Translations under genes and position numbers: made by a program | Shown here: positions 15,876 to 23,844 of the stretch, piece after piece | Position numbering within the stretch: the stretch's first letter is position 1 | How the letters are laid out: each line of letters begins with the position of its first letter | Notes under the pieces: generated by a model | Seen by the model: only the letters and a program-made list of their open reading frames with translations | The model's database searches: none | Told to the model about the DNA's origin: nothing | DNA from: Betaproteobacteria bacterium | Lineage (GTDB): Bacteria; Pseudomonadota; Gammaproteobacteria; Burkholderiales; SG8-39 | Assembly: GCA_009693435.1 (NCBI GenBank) | Contig: SHXF01000041.1 | Coordinates: 1 to 39,772, forward strand | Direction of reading: 5' to 3' | Length of the DNA: 39,772 nucleotides

Positions 15876-17087
15876 TTGCGGGCATCGGACATACGCCAGC
15901 TCATTCCGGCCATCGGACTCAAGGAGTACTGGTACCCGGCGCTCAAGGTGCGCCGGGTCGGCAGCAAGCCGGTGCGCCTTAAGCTTCTGGGTGAGGACCT
16001 GGTCTTCTTCCGCGGCGAGACGGGCGAGGTCGCCGCGCTGGCCAATGCCTGTCCGCATCGCGGCGGTTCCCTCGCCGACGGCGACTGCCATTACAAAGGC
16101 ACGGTCGCCTGCCCCTATCACGGCTGGGTATTCGATACCCGGGGTCAGTGCGTGGCCGTGTTGTCGGAAGGTCCGGAGAGCCGCATTCCGGACCTGGCAC
16201 GCACGCGCATGTACCCCACCCGCATCGTGCGCGACCTGGTGTTCGTCTGGATGGGCGAGGGCACGCCGGTCCCGATAGAGGAAGATGTGCCGCCCGAACT
16301 CTTCGATCAGGACGAGGACATCATGGTGTTCACGACCATGGCTCACTGGCCGATCGACTGGCGCGTCGCGCTGGAGAACTCGCTGGACGCCCATGTCGTC
16401 TACGTGCACCGCGATTCCCTGATGATGCTGATGGAGCCCATCGTGCAGTTCGGTCCGGTCGGCAACCGCTCGCGCACTGTCAACGACCGGGCCGCCATCG
16501 GATACATGACCAGCACGCCTTTGCCCGGACAGGAGTTCTACCCGCGGCTCAACGCCCGCTGGCCCAAGACCTACTGGCGCAGCACGTGGCTGTGGATGGT
16601 CAATCTGTTCAAACGCAGTTCGGCAACCAGGCTTTGGTCGCAATACCCGCCGTTCAACAACAACGAAGAATGGGACATGCACACCTACGTCGACGGCAAG
16701 CGGGCGCGGGCGGGCGGCCATCATCTACCCTCCATGTTCCGCTTCGACTTCGGCACCCACATGCTGACGCGAGCCTGCGTACCGATCGATGAAAACAGCA
16801 CGCTCATCGTCTACTACCACTCGGTTCGCCGCAAAGGCGTGTTCCGCCGGTTGCTGCACACACTGTATTTCTACGGCCTCTATCGCTGGGCGATGTACCA
16901 CAATTTCTCCAAGCAGGATTTGCGCGTCATGGCGACGCAGCGCTACGACCTGCCGGAGAGCCTCTCGTCAACCGATGCGGAAGTAGTCGCGTGGCGGCGA
17001 CTCCTGCTCAAGGCGCGCGGCATGCCGCGCAGCGTCCTGGCCATGGCCGATTCCGAACGACCGGTGCAGGCGGATGCAGCCGATTGA
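15876..17087 (+). CDS. Rieske non-heme iron aromatic ring-hydroxylating oxygenase, alpha subunit
   Basis: A 403-residue terminal oxygenase. The Rieske cluster ligands are Cys59-Pro-His61 and Cys79-x-x-His82, separated by the usual 17 residues. The catalytic domain carries the mononuclear iron motif ENSLDAHVVYVH, with Asp171 as bridging residue and His173 and His178 as ligands. The start is TTG at 15876, 5 nt after a strong AGGAGG (15865-15870). No beta subunit, ferredoxin or reductase is in the window, so electrons must come from elsewhere, as for many homotrimeric oxygenases. It leads a likely operon with the extradiol dioxygenase 18 nt downstream and the amidase, giving ring hydroxylation followed by cleavage. 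Confidence 0.93.
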   Translation: MRASDIRQLIPAIGLKEYWYPALKVRRVGSKPVRLKLLGEDLVFFRGETGEVAALANACPHRGGSLADGDCHYKGTVACPYHGWVFDTRGQCVAVLSEGPESRIPDLARTRMYPTRIVRDLVFVWMGEGTPVPIEEDVPPELFDQDEDIMVFTTMAHWPIDWRVALENSLDAHVVYVHRDSLMMLMEPIVQFGPVGNRSRTVNDRAAIGYMTSTPLPGQEFYPRLNARWPKTYWRSTWLWMVNLFKRSSATRLWSQYPPFNNNEEWDMHTYVDGKRARAGGHHLPSMFRFDFGTHMLTRACVPIDENSTLIVYYHSVRRKGVFRRLLHTLYFYGLYRWAMYHNFSKQDLRVMATQRYDLPESLSSTDAEVVAWRRLLLKARGMPRSVLAMADSERPVQADAAD

Positions 17088-17105
17088 AACTGAATGGGAG
17101 GTCAA

Positions 17106-17180
17106 ATGAACGTGCCGCAAATGAACGTGCCGCAAATGAACGTGCCGCAAATGAACGTACCGCAAATGAACGTGCCGTAC
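17106..17180 (+). repeat. Five 15-bp tandem repeats, each starting with an in-frame ATG
   Basis: ATGAACGTGCCGCAA repeats at 17106, 17121, 17136, 17151 and 17166, with one G-to-A change in copy 4 and a diverged end in copy 5. The unit is a multiple of three, so changes in copy number keep the frame. Only the first ATG has a good ribosome site. Confidence 0.95.
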
Positions 17181-18080
17181 AGACACCAGGGTCTGGGCTA
17201 TGTACACCTCAACGTGTCGAACGTCGCGCGATCGGTGGCGTTCTACCAGTCCGTGGTCGGCCTGGCGCTTGTTGAACATCAGGCGAACGGATCGGCGGTA
17301 TTTCAGGCGGGGGGCGATCATCACAGTGTAATTTTGTCGCGCGCGGACAAGCCCGGCCTGAAGCGCATAGGCTGGCGCCTGGAAAGCGAACGGGATGTCG
17401 GACTGGCGCACGACTACCTTGATGCGCTGGGACTGAAGCCCATCGAAGTCGATGCCGGAGAATGCGCAAGCCTGGGCCAGGGTCGCACGATACGCATACG
17501 CGAACCGAACACCGCAGTCGAGTTCGAGTATTTCGGAACGGTCACGCGCAGAACGCCCGAATTCAAGCCGACGCTGACCAAGATCGTGCGCATCGGCCAT
17601 GTCGTGCTGCGAGTCGGCAACTTCACCGAGTCGGTGGAAACCCTCACCACGAAACTCGGGTTCAGGACATCGGACATCGTCCGCGACCGGGCAGTATTCC
17701 TGCGCTGCCACCCCAATCCCCTGCATCATTCCCTCGCCGTGATTCGTAACACCGTCAGTGGACTGCACCACGTCAACTTCATGGTCACCGACGTCGATGA
17801 CATCGGCAAGGCCGTGAACCGGCTGAAGGCCAATGACGTGCCCATCGTCTTCGGTCCGGGCAGGCACCCGCCCTCGGACAGCATCTTTCTCTATTTCCTC
17901 GATCCGGACAGAATGACAATGGAGTTCAGTTTCGGCATGGAGTGCTTCCCCGAATTCGATGCGCGAGCACCCCGCGTGATGGATCCGGTACCGATATCGA
18001 TAGACGCATGGGGCGGACTGCCCAGGCCGGGTTATGCCGCGACAGGCGAATTCGAAATGCCGGAAACCATCGAAAGCTGA
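17106..18080 (+). CDS. Two-domain extradiol ring-cleavage dioxygenase (VOC superfamily)
   Basis: A 324-residue type I extradiol dioxygenase. Two VOC modules lie at about 30-145 and 160-275. The Fe(II) ligands are in the second module: His165 (RIGHVVL), His221 or His222 (LHHVNF) and Glu273 (MTMEFSFG). The catalytic acid-base residues of the BphC family also have counterparts: His208 (LHHSLAV), His254 (GRHPPS) and Tyr263 (FLYFLDP). The N-terminus is five copies of MNVPQ/MNVPY, each beginning with an in-frame ATG. GGGAGG at 17096-17101 points to the first ATG at 17106. It probably opens a catechol-like ring made by the upstream Rieske enzyme. Confidence 0.92.
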   Translation: MNVPQMNVPQMNVPQMNVPQMNVPYRHQGLGYVHLNVSNVARSVAFYQSVVGLALVEHQANGSAVFQAGGDHHSVILSRADKPGLKRIGWRLESERDVGLAHDYLDALGLKPIEVDAGECASLGQGRTIRIREPNTAVEFEYFGTVTRRTPEFKPTLTKIVRIGHVVLRVGNFTESVETLTTKLGFRTSDIVRDRAVFLRCHPNPLHHSLAVIRNTVSGLHHVNFMVTDVDDIGKAVNRLKANDVPIVFGPGRHPPSDSIFLYFLDPDRMTMEFSFGMECFPEFDARAPRVMDPVPISIDAWGGLPRPGYAATGEFEMPETIES

Positions 18081-18112
18081 GGGCACGTCATGACAACGAA
18101 TCGTCGCCACCC

Positions 18113-19420
18113 GTGAAGCATCCCGTTCGGGATCGTCTGGAAGCGAGCATCAGTCGTATCGGTGAGTCTCGCGCCGCGGGGAATCCCGTCTTTACGCGCC
18201 TGTTTTCCGACGAGGCGCGTGCCGCAGCGGATGCCGCCGACGCCCGCTCGGATGTAAATGCCACGCTCGGCCCGCTCGATGGAAAAATCGTCTCCATCAA
18301 GGATCTGTTCGACGTCGCGGGCGATGTCACGACGGCAGGTTCGGCCTTGTTGCGCGATGCCGCGCCGGCGAAGAACGATGCCGCGGTGGTGGCTCGCCTT
18401 CGGGCCGCAGGTGCGGTGATCGTCGGAAAAACCAACATGACGGAGTTCGCCTGCTCCTGCATCGGCATGAATCCGCACTATGGCACGCCGCGCAATCCGG
18501 CCAACAGGGAATGCATCGCCGGAGGATCGTCGTCCGGCGCAGCAGTGTCCATCGCCGACAAACTGGTCGACATTGCCATCGGCTCCGATACTGCCGGCTC
18601 GGTGCGTGTACCCGCCGCGCTTTGCGGCGTTGTCGGATTCAAGCCGACCCAATCGCGCGTGCCCACCGCAGGTGCTTTCCCGTTGTCTTTCTCTCTGGAT
18701 TCGGTTGGCCCGCTCGCGCCGACCGTGCGCGAGTGCTTTCTGGCCGATTCGGTGCTGGCCGGAGAACACCCGCAAGCGCTGGAGGCCGCGACCCTTTCAG
18801 GTCTGCGGCTGGGTTTGCCGCGGGGACCTTTGCTCGAACAACTCGATCCCGCAGTGCAAGCTGCTTTCGAGCGCGTGGTTACGTCGCTTTCGGCCGCAGG
18901 GGTGCGGTTTGTCGATCAAACGCTTTCACAACTCGCCGAAATGGACGCGCTGAATGCACCGGCCGGCGGGTTCACGCCTGTGGAGGCGTTCTATATTCTG
19001 CGGGACTACATAGACCGCCGTGCCGATGAATTCGACCCCTGGGTGCGGGACCGCATCATCCGCGGCCGTGACGTCTCCGCTGTGGATTACATTTCGATGC
19101 AACGCCGGCGCATCGGACTGATCGCTTCCATGGATGCGCAACTGCGGGAGGTCGATGCTCTGATCATGCCAACAACCCCTATCGTCGCCTCGCGGATCGA
19201 GGATCTTCGCGACTACCAGGCTTATCTGGCTGCCAATCGTGCCATGCTGAGGAACGCCGGCATGGCCAATTTCTTCGACCTGTGTGCCATTTCCATCCCG
19301 GTTCCGGGCGTGGCCGGCCTTCCCGTTGGCGTGATGCTGGTTGCGCGCAACGGACATGACCGGCGGTTGTTCCAGATGTCGCAGGCTGTGGAAGAATGGC
19401 TGGTTGAAGACGTGTCATGA
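18113..19420 (+). CDS. Amidase, amidase-signature family
   Basis: A 435-residue amidohydrolase cleaving a carboxamide, presumably cytoplasmic. The Ser-cisSer-Lys triad is intact: Lys63 (VSIKDLFDV), Ser139 (AGGSSSGAA) and the nucleophile Ser163 (GSDTAGSVRVPAALCG). The start is uncertain. GTG at 18113 is used here. An ATG at 18090 with a better ribosome site (GAGGG, 6-nt spacing) opens only an 8-codon frame whose TGA overlaps the GTG (GTGA), so either translational coupling or a lost base is possible. It follows the extradiol dioxygenase by 32 nt and probably hydrolyses an amide in the substrate or in a ring-fission product. Confidence 0.9.
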   Translation: MKHPVRDRLEASISRIGESRAAGNPVFTRLFSDEARAAADAADARSDVNATLGPLDGKIVSIKDLFDVAGDVTTAGSALLRDAAPAKNDAAVVARLRAAGAVIVGKTNMTEFACSCIGMNPHYGTPRNPANRECIAGGSSSGAAVSIADKLVDIAIGSDTAGSVRVPAALCGVVGFKPTQSRVPTAGAFPLSFSLDSVGPLAPTVRECFLADSVLAGEHPQALEAATLSGLRLGLPRGPLLEQLDPAVQAAFERVVTSLSAAGVRFVDQTLSQLAEMDALNAPAGGFTPVEAFYILRDYIDRRADEFDPWVRDRIIRGRDVSAVDYISMQRRRIGLIASMDAQLREVDALIMPTTPIVASRIEDLRDYQAYLAANRAMLRNAGMANFFDLCAISIPVPGVAGLPVGVMLVARNGHDRRLFQMSQAVEEWLVEDVS

Positions 19421-19905
19421 ATGGTGTTGCCCGCCCAGGCGCGGCGACTGACAGCCACTGGCGCACGCGAGGCAGCACGACACCCGAGAAGGTCTTCAGG
19501 TAAGTTCGAAACAAGGTCTCGGAGGCATGTTTCATAACCGGGCATTTTCAAATCGCCACTTTGATAATGCAAGATCTCAAAGAGGAGGCGTTTCCTGCGC
19601 GGCGGGACGGCGAAGCTCAAGCGGTGCGAGTAAAAATATCAAAAAAGATTGAAAACCGGCTGCATACACCCGTACTGTGGCTGGTTATGCGAAAAATCTT
19701 CTGAATTTATACGCCCCCCGAGCTTGCTCGGCATGCCAAGACGCGCCCTGGGCTTGTTCGGATTTGGTGAAACACGGCCTCGCCGGGCACCGTCCGGCAC
19801 ATCGCGACCTGCCACTCTGGCATCGCTGCGAACACGGGATTGACAGGCCATGCCGCAAAAGGGCATGCTCTGCGCCCTTCGTCATTCCCCAAAAGTATGG
19901 ACATC
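19421..19905 (+). other. Intergenic stretch without a convincing gene
   Basis: About 480 nt between the amidase and the FKBP gene. Several short frames exist on both strands but none has a recognisable protein pattern. The segment around 19630-19710 is AT-richer than its surroundings and holds a possible promoter (19649-19678). A small hairpin with arms CCGAG/CTCGG lies near 19718-19732. Confidence 0.5.
19649..19678 (+). promoter_or_regulatory. Possible sigma-70 promoter for the FKBP gene
   Basis: TTGAAA at 19649-19654 and TACTGT at 19673-19678 are 18 nt apart in a locally AT-rich stretch. This would give a leader of over 200 nt before the FKBP start. Weak evidence from sequence only. Confidence 0.3.
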
Positions 19906-20325
19906 ATGAAATTCTCGAGTACATCGCTACGCGCACTTGCATTCGCACTCTTCACCGTCGTCGGATCAGCCTTCGCCGCCGACACTCTCGTCAAGACCGA
20001 TACCGTCGTCGGCAAAGGCAAGCAAGCCGTGGCCGGCAAGACCGTTGAGGTTCACTACACCGGCTGGCTGCAGGACACCAAGGCGGCAAACCAGCGCGGC
20101 AAGCAATTCGACAGCTCCGTGGGTCGCGGACCATTCTCGTTTCCGCTGGGCGCGGGACGGGTGATCAAGGGCTGGGACCAGGGCGTGGCCGGCATGAAAG
20201 TGGGCGGCAAGCGCACCCTCCTGATTCCCGGATCGCTTGCGTACGGCAAGGACGGCGCGGGCAACGGGCTTATTCCGGCGGACGCAACGCTGATATTCGA
20301 TGTCGAGTTGCTGGGCGTAAAGTAG
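19906..20325 (+). CDS. Exported FKBP-type peptidyl-prolyl cis-trans isomerase
   Basis: A 139-residue single-domain FKBP. A signal peptide (MKFSSTSLRALAFALFTVVG, cleavage near AFA-AD) precedes a complete FKBP domain: VEVHYTGWLQDTK, GKQFDSSVGRGPFSFPLGAG, RVIKGWDQGVAGMKVGGKR, LLIPGSLAYG and the closing LIFDVELLGVK. It should catalyse proline isomerisation during protein folding in the periplasm. ATG at 19897 would add three residues; neither start has a clear ribosome site. It stands alone and convergent to the toxin-antitoxin pair, so it is probably a housekeeping gene. Confidence 0.93.
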   Translation: MKFSSTSLRALAFALFTVVGSAFAADTLVKTDTVVGKGKQAVAGKTVEVHYTGWLQDTKAANQRGKQFDSSVGRGPFSFPLGAGRVIKGWDQGVAGMKVGGKRTLLIPGSLAYGKDGAGNGLIPADATLIFDVELLGVK

Positions 20326-20347
20326 GCGTCGCGTTCGCTATCCGACC

Positions 20348-20758
20348 TCACTCACTGGCTGCACGGAATGCCGCTTCCACGGCGCGCACCAGCGATGGAT
20401 GCAGGGTTCCGAGTTTCGGTGTCTGACCATGCGGCGCGGCTGGAGGGACGGAGAACCACTCGTGCGTGTAAGGCAGATCCAGCACCTGCCTCAGATCGAA
20501 CTTGGTGTCGTAGCTCAGGCCAGCTGCGGTGTAGGCAGCGGCGTTTCGGTCTCGAAGGATGGCGAACTCACCTCGACGCAAAAATGTCGTGCGCTGGCTG
20601 GTGCCATATGCCACGCGAACATCGAATTGCGGCGCGTTGTCGTCGAACACGGCAAGGATCAGAGCAGGGCGTGGCTTCGGGCACGGATGAATCTGGTCGC
20701 GAAAATGACACCACACAATTTCGCCAGCCGCGGGCTCGCCCCACCTCTTTGGGGTCAC
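20348..20758 (-). CDS. PemK/MazF-like toxin
   Basis: A 136-residue protein with the opening GEIVWCHFRDQIHPCPKPRP and the ALILAVFDDN strand typical of the PemK/MazF/CcdB-like SH3 barrel, whose members are mostly mRNA interferases. The start is GTG, overlapping the stop of the upstream antitoxin by 4 nt (GTGA), the classic type II layout. The region after residue 100 (PYTHEWFSVPP and onwards) is longer than in minimal MazF. RNase activity is inferred from the family. Confidence 0.75.
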   Translation of the reverse strand: MTPKRWGEPAAGEIVWCHFRDQIHPCPKPRPALILAVFDDNAPQFDVRVAYGTSQRTTFLRRGEFAILRDRNAAAYTAAGLSYDTKFDLRQVLDLPYTHEWFSVPPAAPHGQTPKLGTLHPSLVRAVEAAFRAASE

Positions 20759-21042
20759 GCAGTTTCCGTCTCAAACAGATTCGATCGGACGGAGCGTCTG
20801 CCGCCTTGCGGGACGCGCTTCCTGATCTGGCGAACCTGGGTGGCGGTCAGCGGACCGTCGTCGGCCTCGTACTGCGGCAGCAACTTGACTGCCAATTCAC
20901 GCAACGCATGATGAATGGCTTGCGTTTCGTCGACGCCCAATCGTTCCGCCAATTTTTTCGCAGTCTTACGGGTCACGCCTGTGGCGCTGTCGATCGAGCG
21001 GTAACGAAACGCGATTTGGTTGGCTGGCGTACGGGTTGGCAT
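20755..21042 (-). CDS. Antitoxin candidate, CopG-like ribbon-helix-helix
   Basis: A 95-residue basic protein upstream of and overlapping the toxin. The segment KTAKKLAERLGVDETQAIHH with the following ALRELA resembles a ribbon-helix-helix DNA-binding unit, and the C-terminal half (LTATQVRQIRKRVPQGGRR) would be the toxin-binding tail. The frame is open to 21195, but the ATG at 21042 is the first Met that leaves the palindromic operator upstream. It probably neutralises the toxin and represses its own promoter. Confidence 0.65.
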   Translation of the reverse strand: MPTRTPANQIAFRYRSIDSATGVTRKTAKKLAERLGVDETQAIHHALRELAVKLLPQYEADDGPLTATQVRQIRKRVPQGGRRSVRSNLFETETA

Positions 21043-21061
21043 GGCGAGTACCCCATGATGG

Positions 21062-21082
21062 TGGATATCAATAAGATATCCA
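21062..21082 (-). promoter_or_regulatory. Palindromic operator of the toxin-antitoxin operon
   Basis: TGGATATC at 21062-21069 and GATATCCA at 21075-21082 form a perfect 8-bp inverted repeat with a 5-nt AT spacer, 20-40 nt upstream of the antitoxin start. This is where type II antitoxins usually bind to autoregulate. Confidence 0.6.
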
Positions 21083-21288
21083 GTGGCTGGCCAGCCGTCA
21101 AGTCGTCGTACGTGAACCGCGGCATTTGAACTGCGGTATGTGAACCGCGCTATTTGAGCTGGGCAAACGGAATTTCCATTGAGCGAGGCGTCCACAAGAA
21201 AAGCATCATGGCGCCACCTGTCGGGCGCATTTCGATGTCGAGTTGCTCGACGCGAGGCAGGCGCAGCGCCTGAACCCCGGGATCTCCG

Positions 21289-22842
21289 CTACGCGCTGCG
21301 CATCCGCGCCGCACGCACGATGACAATGGCGGCCAGCGGCATGGCGAAACTGATCAAGGTCACGACGATGAAAAGATCGCCGAGCTGGCTGTAGTCGGCG
21401 GCCACTTTCACCACGCCGGTGGCGGGATCCTTCACTTCGCGCGACACCTGATACAGCTGGTTCAGGTACTTGGTGCCGAGGTTGGCGGCCGACAGGGCGA
21501 GGTTGGTAAAGGACGCCATCACCGCGAAGTAGGTGGCTTTCAGTTTCTCCGGCGCAGAGTTCGCTATCCAGGCCAGCATCGGCACCATGGCAATCTGGCC
21601 GAGCGGCGATTCGAGCGCCGTGTCGATGAGCGCAATGAAACGCGCGTCCACCACGCCGCCCGAGTGCGCGGCGGTCCATTGGTGCAGCCCGTAGTACATG
21701 CCGATCTGCGGCAGCGACAGCACCGTGCCCACCACGGTGAGAAAACCCACCACGTAGTAGATGGAACGCTCGGCCATGAAACGCCGGAAAGCGAACAGCG
21801 CCGCCAGGGTCAGCGTGCTGGCCACCAGCGATAGCTGGGAGAGGAACTGCTGATCGAAATTCAGCACGTCTATCATCCACCAGCTCGCCCCGGCGCCGGG
21901 ACTGGGCGTTGCGCGGAACACCCAGATCACTACGGCGGTGCCGATCAGCGTCGCGCGCGCCGCGGGATCGAGTTCCTGCACCAGCTTCCAGATGAGAAAG
22001 AGAACGATGGCCATGGAGGCAACGAAGATGAACTCCTGGCCGTATTTCGCGGCGCTCAAGCCGATGGCGATCGACGCGGCGGTAAATGCGAGTCCCCCGC
22101 CCAGAATCCACCAGTTGGCCTGCGGCGGATCGACACGGAGCTCGTAGCGGCCCGGACTGCGCCGCCGCAGCCATGCGGCGAGGATCACGCCCGCGACCGA
22201 TATGAAGGGGATCACCAGCGCCCATTCGTAGACGCGCAGATAGGCGGCGGTTTTCGCCGGCTGGGGCAGGGCAGCCACGCCGGCCATCAGGTACACGTTG
22301 GCCAGGGCCACCAGCACCGTGCCGCCGATGATGGCCACGCGGCCCAGCGTCTGCATGGTGGTATGCATGGCGCGGCGTTCCTCCGCCGGAATTTCGCGGC
22401 CATCTGCTTCCACGCGCGGCACCGCCTCCACGGTCATCGCGTCCGCCACCACGTCCTGCACCATGTAGCCGACGGGGGCGAGCAGCACCGCCAGCACGTA
22501 CCAGCTTTCCGCGGACATGATTCTCCGCATCGCCTCGGGATCGGCGAGCAGTCCGATCATGATGACCATGCTCGCCGCCATCAGCGCCGCGCCGAGGAAC
22601 ACCAGCGCCTCCTTCCAGCGCCACACCAGATCGACGACGTGCCCCACCAGCATCTTCACCGTGTAAGGCAGCACCACCCAGAAGCCCAGCGCGGCGAGGA
22701 ACTCCGCGGAAATGCCGAGGTACTCCTTGACGAAGAAGGTGCCGACGATGCCGGTCAACCCGGATATCCCCGCCGCGACATACACCATCAGCGGCGGCAT
22801 GTAGGAGAGCCGGAAAGAGCGCAGCAGTGAAAGCGATGTCAT
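21289..22842 (-). CDS. Major facilitator superfamily transporter, BT1/FBT-like
   Basis: A 517-residue polytopic membrane protein with about 12-14 hydrophobic helices. The segment MVQDVVADAMTVEAVPR resembles the DVVADA motif of folate-biopterin (BT1/FBT) transporters, and FFVKEYLGISAEF near the N-terminus also fits that family. A hydrophilic loop at about 148-165 (PRVEADGREIPAEERRAMHT) separates helices. It starts 15 nt after the dehydrogenase stop, so they form one minus-strand unit. The substrate is unknown; a hydroxyacid linked to the dehydrogenase is as plausible as a pterin. Confidence 0.8.
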   Translation of the reverse strand: MTSLSLLRSFRLSYMPPLMVYVAAGISGLTGIVGTFFVKEYLGISAEFLAALGFWVVLPYTVKMLVGHVVDLVWRWKEALVFLGAALMAASMVIMIGLLADPEAMRRIMSAESWYVLAVLLAPVGYMVQDVVADAMTVEAVPRVEADGREIPAEERRAMHTTMQTLGRVAIIGGTVLVALANVYLMAGVAALPQPAKTAAYLRVYEWALVIPFISVAGVILAAWLRRRSPGRYELRVDPPQANWWILGGGLAFTAASIAIGLSAAKYGQEFIFVASMAIVLFLIWKLVQELDPAARATLIGTAVVIWVFRATPSPGAGASWWMIDVLNFDQQFLSQLSLVASTLTLAALFAFRRFMAERSIYYVVGFLTVVGTVLSLPQIGMYYGLHQWTAAHSGGVVDARFIALIDTALESPLGQIAMVPMLAWIANSAPEKLKATYFAVMASFTNLALSAANLGTKYLNQLYQVSREVKDPATGVVKVAADYSQLGDLFIVVTLISFAMPLAAIVIVRAARMRSA

Positions 22843-22857
22843 GGCGGACCCGGAGCG

Positions 22858-23805
22858 CTATTCGACGAGGTTTTTCGGTTCGCCCCGCGCCCAGGCCTCG
22901 ATGTTGTCGATCAGCGCATCGGCGAGCAGTTGTTTCGCCTGCGCGCCCGACCAGGCGATGTGCGGCGTGATGATGAGGTTCGGCAGGGAAAGATCGAGCA
23001 GCGGACTGCCGCTGCTCGGCGGTTCTTCGGTGAGGACATCGATGCCAGCGCCGGCGATGCGGCCCTCTGCGAGCGCGCGCGCCAGCGCCACCTCGTCCAC
23101 CAGCGGTCCGCGGGCGGTGTTGATCAGCAGCGCGCTGCGCTTCATCATCCGCAGTTCCGGCTCGCCGATCAGGCGTTCCGTATCCGCCGTGAGCGGACAA
23201 TGCAGGGTGATGGCGTCGGCTTCGCGCAACACCTCTTCGAAGGGCGTGTAGCCGGCGCGCGCGTGGCGCGCGCCGCGCCGCTCCGCGCACAGCACGCGCA
23301 TGCCGAAGGCCTGCGCCAATGCGGCGACGTTGCCGCCGATGGAACCGCGTCCGACGATGCCCAGCGTGCTGCCATGCAGGTCTGTCAGTTCCGGACCCGG
23401 AACATAGAAACCTTCGGCGCGTTGCCACTCACCCGCGACGACGGCGGCGCGGTAGGCGGGCAGTTGCCGGCGCAGAGCGAGCAGCAGCATGAACACGTGC
23501 TCGGGCAGGGTGTGGCGCGAGTAGTCGCGCACGTTGCACACCGCGATGCCGCGCTCGCGGCAGCATGCGAGGTCGATGTGGTTGGTGCCGGTGGCCGCCA
23601 CCGCGATCAGCTTCAGGTCGTGCGATGCCTCCAGCATGCTGCGCGGCATGGCGAGCTTGTTGGAAATCGCGATGCTGGCGCCGCGCAGGCGCTCCGCCAG
23701 ATCCGCCGCCAGGGTGTTCGCGTGTTCTATCCACTCGTGGGGAAACGATGGGCGCCGGACGCGCGCCTCCAGCGACGCGCGGTGCAGGTAGACGATGCGG
23801 TGCAT
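22858..23805 (-). CDS. D-isomer-specific 2-hydroxyacid dehydrogenase
   Basis: A 315-residue NAD(P)-dependent dehydrogenase reducing a 2-oxoacid to a D-2-hydroxyacid or the reverse. The nucleotide-binding motif GRGSIGG lies at 152-158. The catalytic triad is Arg232 (NTARGPLVD), Glu261 (DVLTEEPP) and His282 (TPHIAWSG). The family opening is degenerate, but RDYSRHTLPEHVFMLLLALR is typical of the glycerate/hydroxypyruvate reductase branch. It is the first gene of a minus-strand pair with the MFS transporter, divergent from the TctC gene at 24015. Confidence 0.92.
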   Translation of the reverse strand: MHRIVYLHRASLEARVRRPSFPHEWIEHANTLAADLAERLRGASIAISNKLAMPRSMLEASHDLKLIAVAATGTNHIDLACCRERGIAVCNVRDYSRHTLPEHVFMLLLALRRQLPAYRAAVVAGEWQRAEGFYVPGPELTDLHGSTLGIVGRGSIGGNVAALAQAFGMRVLCAERRGARHARAGYTPFEEVLREADAITLHCPLTADTERLIGEPELRMMKRSALLINTARGPLVDEVALARALAEGRIAGAGIDVLTEEPPSSGSPLLDLSLPNLIITPHIAWSGAQAKQLLADALIDNIEAWARGEPKNLVE

Positions 23806-23844
23806 GATTTGTTGGGATGACAGTGAAGCGGCTATTATCGGTCC

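Noticed and set aside
17106..17180. CRISPR-like array
   Set aside because: The repeats are 15 bp, directly adjacent and without spacers, and are coding.
16980..18110. Minus-strand frame with HVHLRHVHLRHVHL-like repeats
   Set aside because: The repeat is only the antisense translation of the ATGAACGTGCCGCAA array at the start of the extradiol dioxygenase.
19718..19732. Terminator at the CCGAGCTTGCTCGG hairpin
   Set aside because: The stem is only 5-6 bp, lacks a T-run and lies far from any gene end.
21206..23428. 740-residue open frame on the minus strand across two genes
   Set aside because: It is a GC-rich shadow frame, Arg/Ala-rich without domain patterns, overlying the MFS transporter and dehydrogenase genes, both of which show clear family motifs.
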